Origin: Prevotellaceae bacterium
GTDB taxonomy: Bacteria > Bacteroidota > Bacteroidia > Bacteroidales > UBA932
DNA length: 10,201 nt
Assembly: GCA_031254635.1 (NCBI GenBank)
Contig: JAIRUB010000211.1
Coordinates: 1-10,201, forward strand
Direction of reading: 5' to 3'
Shown: positions 7,063 to 10,201 of the stretch, one piece after another
How the letters are laid out: each line of letters opens with the position of its first letter
Position numbering within the stretch: the first letter of the stretch is position 1
Program-made: the position numbers and the translations under genes
The notes under the pieces: generated by a model
Told to the model about the DNA's origin: nothing
Database searches by the model: none
The model's input: only the letters and a program-made list of their open reading frames with translations

Positions 7063-7467
7063 TCACTCTTCACGTACGATGCGGAGCTGTTGTACTTTGA
7101 GTTCGTCGCCATCGATACTTGCAAATATGGTAAGGCGGTAGCGGGAACCGTTGACGGTAGTTAAATTGCCGATGGCATATTTCAAGCGTTCTTTGCCGCT
7201 ACAATGTTTAATGGTAAAAGAACGTACATCGCCTTCTGCAGCAAAAAATTTTTGAATGACTTGCCGCACTTGTCCCTTGTTGTACTGCTGCTCTTCACCC
7301 AGAATATCGCAGATTACGGTTACATCAAAATATTCCGAAAAGGCAGGGATATCGGTTTTACGGATAGTCTCGGCAAGAGGCACAAACAAACGCTTACAGT
7401 CGGTCTCCGCCAGCAGGGGGAAGGCAAGCATCAGCAAATAGACCGACAGGTTGATAATCTTTTTCAT
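7063..7467 (-). CDS. Small secreted DUF4783-like protein
   Basis: 134 residues with a clear Sec signal peptide: MKKIINLSVYLLMLAFPLLA, cleavage probably after Ala20. There is no lipobox, so the mature protein (about 114 residues) should be free in the periplasm. The mature part has the pattern expected of DUF4783: an early helix (PLAETIRKTDIPAFSEYF, 30-47), YNKGQVRQVIQKFF (62-75), FTIKHCSGKERLKYAIGNL (84-102), and a terminal strand LKVQQLRI (123-130), resembling a small NTF2/SnoaL-like alpha+beta fold. No catalytic residues are obvious and its role is unknown. It precedes nadC by 31 bases and is probably the first gene of that unit. A 17-base tandem duplication lies immediately before its ATG. 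Family assignment is from memory of the sequence pattern; the coding call itself is firm. Confidence 0.85.
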   Translation of the reverse strand: MKKIINLSVYLLMLAFPLLAETDCKRLFVPLAETIRKTDIPAFSEYFDVTVICDILGEEQQYNKGQVRQVIQKFFAAEGDVRSFTIKHCSGKERLKYAIGNLTTVNGSRYRLTIFASIDGDELKVQQLRIVREE

Positions 7468-7468
7468 T

Positions 7469-7502
7469 GTCTTAGGGTTTATTCAGTCTTAGGGTTTATT
7501 CA
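7469..7502. repeat. 17-bp perfect tandem duplication in the 5' leader of the DUF4783-like gene
   Basis: GTCTTAGGGTTTATTCA occurs twice in a row with no mismatch (7469-7485 and 7486-7502), ending two bases from the minus-strand ATG at 7467. It would lie in the untranslated leader if transcription starts from the near-consensus TAACTTTA at 7508-7515. A perfect copy suggests a recent slippage duplication. Confidence 0.8.
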
Positions 7503-7539
7503 GGTTGTAAAGTTACTATTTTTTCTCAAAAAGTAAAAA

Positions 7540-7571
7540 TTTGCTCAAAAGAAAAAATATGCTTACCTTTG
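7540..7571 (+). promoter_or_regulatory. Strong Bacteroidota-type promoter reading toward the barrel/lipoprotein genes
   Basis: TTTG (7540-7543), 20 bases, then TACCTTTG (7564-7571) followed by C: a complete -33/-7 match with ideal spacing. Expected transcription start is near 7578. The first ATG downstream is at 7593, and the first convincing gene is at 7937. Confidence 0.7.
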
Positions 7572-7592
7572 CACTCAGAAAAGGTGTAATAA

Positions 7593-7727
7593 ATGAAGTG
7601 GGTAAAACATAAATGCGACATTATTAGGCTGATGATACACAGTACCTTGTTGGCTGTGTGTGGTATTGAATTTAGCTATAATTTATTAATAATCAACACT
7701 TTACCTCACCCCATATCCACCCAATAA
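7593..7727 (+). CDS. Possible 44-residue small protein or leader peptide
   Basis: The reading frame begins MKWVKHKCDIIRLMIHSTLL and ends at the TAA at 7725-7727. It is the first ATG after the strong promoter, about 15 bases past the predicted transcription start, a spacing typical of expressed Bacteroidota genes. The peptide is basic at its start (KWVKHK), with a hydrophobic centre (LLAVCGIEFSYNLLIIN, 19-35) that could be a short membrane helix, then a proline-containing tail. I recognise no family. It could be a true small protein, a regulatory leader for the gene at 7937, the remnant of a lost gene, or chance within a non-coding RNA. The location is the main support. Confidence 0.3.
   Translation: MKWVKHKCDIIRLMIHSTLLAVCGIEFSYNLLIINTLPHPISTQ
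7635..7661 (+). other. Hairpin in the long leader
   Basis: ACACAG (7637-7642) pairs with CTGTGT (7654-7659) around an 11-base loop. A G-U pair and an A-U pair extend the stem to eight. It lies about 60 bases after the predicted transcription start and inside the small ORF, so ribosome movement would melt it. It may be incidental. Confidence 0.3.
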
Positions 7728-7800
7728 ATTCATTATCAGCGCATTACAAGAAATTAACTATATGGCAATTGGGGAAGAATGACTTCGAGTATTTAGGTCG

Positions 7801-7838
7801 TTGTTATAATTTCCATTGTTAGCAGCGGCCGATAACAA
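7801..7838. repeat. Inverted repeat TTGTTAT / ATAACAA upstream of the barrel gene
   Basis: TTGTTAT (7801-7807) and ATAACAA (7832-7838) are perfect 7-bp complements separated by 24 bases. TTGTTA recurs at 7817-7822 and again near 7867-7872. Centre-to-centre spacing is 31 bases, about three helical turns. It could be a regulator binding site or an RNA stem; nothing here tells which. Confidence 0.4.
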
Positions 7839-7936
7839 ATAAAAAACAATAAGGGGAACGTTTTGGTTGTTAGACGAAATGTAATACTCTAAAATTTTTG
7901 AAAATCTTTAATCAAGAACCTTAAAGACTACTAAAC

Positions 7937-8536
7937 ATGGAAAAGCAAAAAACAAAAAAACAGATGAAGATAATTATTGTTATCAACTTATTATTACTCT
8001 TGATCTTTCCTGTTTTTCAGGCTCAAGCTCAAACGGACTCAAAATTTCGGGTAGTGTTAGATTACAAATATATGTTTGGACTTAGGGAACAGGGAGATTT
8101 TTGGGATTTAAGTAGAAAAGATGCAAAAATGTATGGAAATTCTCTCAGATTATCGTGTCTCTATTCCCTTTTTTCTCAATTATCCGCAGGAGTTGGTATT
8201 GGGGCAGACAGATATGAGGTACCGGGCCGTAACACCATTCCTGTTTTTGTTGTTGCACATTATAGTCCAAAGATGAAACTTCCCATTTATTTTTTCGGTA
8301 ATGCTGGGTTTTCTTTTAAAACAGAAACAATTACACCGGGCTTTCTGATGGATTTAGGAATAGGTTATAAATATATGTTTAGAAAACATTTTGGTCTCAG
8401 CTTTCAATTCGGTTACAATCTTAAACAATTTAAAGAAGAATCTTCTATATTTAATTTGTACGATGGTTCTTGGTCCTATTTGACTGGGAAACAGACGAGA
8501 CACTCTTTGACTTGTGGAATTGGTCTTGTATTCTAA
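7937..8536 (+). CDS. Small outer-membrane beta-barrel protein, function unknown
   Basis: 199 residues. A basic start (MEKQKTKKQMK) is followed by a long hydrophobic core (IIIVINLLLLLIFPVF) and a cleavage site after QAQA near residue 31, a Sec signal peptide. An alternative ATG at 7964 gives a shorter n-region and the same signal. The mature ~168 residues alternate in short amphipathic strands, e.g. KFRVVLDYKYMFG (36-48), LSAGVGIGADRYEV (82-95), LPIYFFGNAGFSFK (115-128), GFLMDLGIGYKYMF (135-148), HFGLSFQFGYNL (151-162), ending TCGIGLVF with the C-terminal Phe typical of BAM-folded barrels. Size suggests an 8-stranded barrel. I cannot name a substrate or family with certainty. The lipoprotein gene begins 120 bases downstream on the same strand without an evident promoter, so the two may be co-transcribed as a surface pair. 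Confidence 0.75.
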   Translation: MEKQKTKKQMKIIIVINLLLLLIFPVFQAQAQTDSKFRVVLDYKYMFGLREQGDFWDLSRKDAKMYGNSLRLSCLYSLFSQLSAGVGIGADRYEVPGRNTIPVFVVAHYSPKMKLPIYFFGNAGFSFKTETITPGFLMDLGIGYKYMFRKHFGLSFQFGYNLKQFKEESSIFNLYDGSWSYLTGKQTRHSLTCGIGLVF

Positions 8537-8656
8537 ACTTTAAAAGCAGCAACAAAAAATGCACAACTGCTATTAAGGTTTTATGCAAGCGGATATCTAC
8601 GTCCACAGAGTTTTTTAGCAAAATACGATACATAAAAAATTAAACTTAAAAATACT
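8537..8656 (+). other. 120-base gap between the barrel and lipoprotein genes
   Basis: A/T-rich spacer with no TAnnTTTG promoter and no coding frame longer than about ten residues. AGCAG and CTGCT (near 8547 and 8569) could form a five-base stem with a 17-base loop, too weak to call a terminator. Read-through from the barrel gene is the simplest view. Confidence 0.35.
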
Positions 8657-9631
8657 ATGAAATATAAAAAACACATTATAGCAGTACTTGTATTGACACT
8701 ATTGCTAACAGCTTGTAAAAAGGATGAATTTGATGACAACAAAAAACAGATACCCAGTATTGAAGTGGTAGATGGATACTTGAAATTTTCCTCACAACAA
8801 ATATTCGATAATTATATTGAATCTATAAAATCTGCAATCAACGATCCCGCCGTTAGTACCAGCTCAGGAGCAGGTGGAATTCAGTCAATCCCCAATTTTG
8901 CCTCTTTGCGGGATTATAAGATACGTAGAATAATGACCAGGTCGTTCCCAGAAGATGACGAGCTTGACTTCGACCCTACTTTAATGTTGAAAGCTGAGAG
9001 ACTATTGCCTGACCCGGTCTTAGAATATGTAATTGATACGACCTTTCGCATACAGGTTGGCGATTATGTTTACCAAATTACCGAACTCGGAACATTCCAA
9101 ATAAAAGCGGCAAATATTGCAAAATTGGATGCTGTAATTGCCCAATTTGAATTAAATCCCGAAGAAGCCCAACTTCTATATGACCAGATTTATAGCCTCG
9201 ACGAGGAGGTTTGCTTTATAGACTCCTTTGGCACCATGTCAGCATCCGCAGGACATCAGAATGAGGAATGGTATTTAGATCCCGGAGAAGGAGGAGGAAC
9301 AGGCGGTGGAGGTACTAGGGGAGGCTCAACGGGAGGAGGAACTCCTCCAACTACAATGAATCAAGCAACAAATACTCAATATTTTGGGCTTCAAACTTAT
9401 ACTACTAACACCGATGGATTGTGGCAATGGCTTTTCGGAATGGATAATTATAGGGAGAATAATTTCGACTCATATCACAGGGCACAGGCGGAAATATTTC
9501 AAGTTAATTATGGGTTCTATTCCTCAACAGGGTTCAAAATCAAATTTCAACAAAAAAAAATGGTTTTGGTTTATTCCTTATTGGGTGACAACCGGATGCA
9601 GCGATATTGCAGTAGGAATCGAAGAGCTTGA
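8657..9631 (+). pseudogene. Surface-type lipoprotein, N-terminal part; frame broken at the A9 run (9552-9560)
   Basis: Begins MKYKKHIIAVLVLTLLLTAC, a lipoprotein signal with lipobox LTAC and lipidated Cys20, followed by KKDEFDD. Lys plus acidic residues right after the cysteine match the Bacteroidota signal for export to the cell surface. The mature part is acidic and mostly non-repetitive. A Gly/Thr-rich linker (LDPGEGGG to GGTPPTT, about 207-233) separates an N-domain (32-206) from a C-domain starting near 235 (NQATNTQYFGLQTYTTNTDGLWQWLFG). After Q299-K-K the frame runs into a 28-residue unrelated tail and stops at 9631. Reading eight instead of nine A's restores a long continuous frame to the window edge (KFQQKKWFWFIPYWV). 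The 9631 stop is therefore an artefact of a +1 insertion, whether a sequencing error, a true mutation or phase variation. I recognise no family. Confidence 0.75.
9286..9352 (+). repeat. Glycine-codon-rich low-complexity tract inside the lipoprotein gene
   Basis: A run of GGA/GGC/GGT codons broken by ACA, ACT, AGG and TCA encodes the Gly/Thr/Ser linker between the two lipoprotein domains. Short GGAGGAAC and GGTGGAGG units recur, so length may vary by slippage in whole codons without breaking the frame. Confidence 0.6.
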
Positions 9632-10201
9632 GGGGCAATTGACAATCAATGCTATTCCCAACAATTTTTTCGTACAATCATACGCTACATTTACCAATAC
9701 TTTTCAAGGTATAATGAACCAGATGTTTTATATGGGCATGGGTAGTCCTAAGTTCCTTACCGACTGGGCTAATTGGGGTGTTGATCAAATGCTCAACTTC
9801 ATTGTTGGCACAAATGGGAATATTGATAATTGGAAGATCAATCCATACCAATACACGACAAACCTAACAAAGGATGCCATATATGCGGGGCTTAATGCTT
9901 TGACAGGCTGGGCGATTTTTAATCCGATTCATAAAAATATTGTGCCTTCTGACCCAAAGGTTGCGTACCTTTTCTACGGACAACCGGGAGGGACACAGAC
10001 AAGAAGCTATGTACAGGGACTCAGAACGTACGGGCCCGGCTCCTCTAAGGTGATTTATTTCCACCAAGCTGGGGGCTTTTCCATATCATGGGGTGGAACT
10101 GCCGGATTTGCAGTAGGCCCATTTCTTCCATCAGAATTTAACATTGTATCCGCTAAGATGTTTGGCGCTGTAAAATGGAATGGACAATGGAGAGGTATTC
10201 G
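9561..10201 (+). pseudogene. Same lipoprotein, C-terminal part in the shifted frame; runs off the window
   Basis: Open without any stop from the A9 run to the last base (213 full codons). It reads WFWFIPYWVTTGCSDIAVG and continues with EGQLTINAIPNN, FTNTFQGIMNQMFYMG, TDWANWGVDQMLNFIVGT, NPYQYTTNLTKDAIYAGLNAL, then FYGQPGGTQTRSYVQGLRTYG near 9980-10035, and finally WGGTAGFAVGPFLPSEFN. Composition and codon use continue smoothly from the part before 9552, supporting one original gene of at least ~515 residues. An in-frame ATG at 9510 exists but overlaps the upstream frame and has no start features, so independent translation is unlikely. The Trp/Tyr/Gly/Asn-rich content suits an extracellular beta-rich domain. 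The 3' end is not in the window. Confidence 0.7.

Larger units (their letters stand above)
7468..7936. other. 469-base intergenic region between the DUF4783-like gene and the barrel gene
   Basis: This divergent region contains, left to right: the 17-bp tandem repeat; a weak minus-strand -7 candidate TAACTTTA (7508-7515) for the DUF4783-like gene; a strong plus-strand promoter (7540-7571); a possible 44-codon ORF (7593-7727) overlapping a hairpin (7635-7661); and a 7-bp inverted repeat (7801-7838) in A/T-rich sequence before the ATG at 7937. No other good TAnnTTTG occurs close to 7937, so the barrel gene may depend on the distant promoter and have a leader of roughly 360 bases. No RNA family is recognised. 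Confidence 0.5.

Noticed and set aside
7204..7536. Plus-strand frames antisense to the DUF4783-like gene, one extending through the tandem repeat
   Set aside because: The minus-strand frame has a clean signal peptide and domain pattern; the plus frames do not and would run across the promoter region.
7801..7878. Integron attC-like site (GTTAGAC near 7869-7875, TAAC/TTGTTA motifs)
   Set aside because: GTTAGAC fits the GTTRRRY core, but no matching RYYYAAC partner or paired inner boxes exist at the right distance, and there is no integrase or cassette array.
8451..8633. Minus-strand 60-codon frame overlapping the end of the barrel gene
   Set aside because: Covers the C-terminal strand of the barrel on the other strand and has no promoter; likely chance.
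8657..8740. SusD-like identity for the lipoprotein
   Set aside because: The lipobox and acidic signal are shared by many surface lipoproteins; no SusD repeat motifs or adjacent SusC/TonB receptor are visible.
9545..9575. Programmed ribosomal frameshift at the A9 run
   Set aside because: No downstream stem-loop or dnaX-like context is evident; mutation, sequencing error or slippage-type phase variation explains it more simply. Kept only as a remote option.
9864..10067. Minus-strand 67-codon frame near the right edge
   Set aside because: Antisense to the restored lipoprotein frame, which is open throughout.

Overview
The window looks like a chromosomal piece from a member of the Bacteroidota, probably outside the classical gut Bacteroidales. 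Four things point there. Genes lack Shine-Dalgarno sequences and start after A/T-rich leaders. Several intergenic regions carry the phylum-specific promoter pattern TTTG ~N20~ TAnnTTTG. The gene content fits: a BT_3928-like DoxX protein, a DUF4783-like protein beside nadC, and cdaA beside folP. One lipoprotein carries an acidic sorting signal after its lipid cysteine.

Layout. (1) Positions 71-1801, minus strand: folP (dihydropteroate synthase) followed by cdaA (membrane diadenylate cyclase). (2) Positions 1879-4861, plus strand, divergent from folP: a tightly overlapping operon of tmk (dTMP kinase), a DoxX/thioredoxin-like membrane protein and murB (peptidoglycan precursor reductase). (3) Positions 4874-6061, minus strand, convergent with murB: an AAA_14/DUF4143 ATPase-nuclease with its own well-formed promoter. 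(4) Positions 6186-7467, minus strand: a small secreted DUF4783-like protein followed by nadC (quinolinate phosphoribosyltransferase). (5) Positions 7468-7936: a 469-base region with a strong plus-strand promoter, a possible 44-residue ORF and two inverted repeats. (6) Positions 7937-10201, plus strand: a small outer-membrane beta-barrel protein and a large surface lipoprotein. The lipoprotein is frameshifted in a run of nine A's and continues past the window edge.

The left two thirds is housekeeping: folate, thymidylate, cell wall, NAD and c-di-AMP signalling. The right third is accessory envelope material. It is the least familiar part and the best candidate for something undescribed: a barrel plus lipoprotein pair behind a long structured leader, with a homopolymer that could switch the lipoprotein on and off. 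I see no CRISPR array, rRNA, tRNA, transposase or recognisable defence island.

Four genes (cdaA, folP, tmk, the ATPase) have a possible upstream TTG start. In three of them that TTG is the end of a perfect TAnnTTTG promoter element, and in folP of a near match, so I moved all four starts to the next in-frame ATG.
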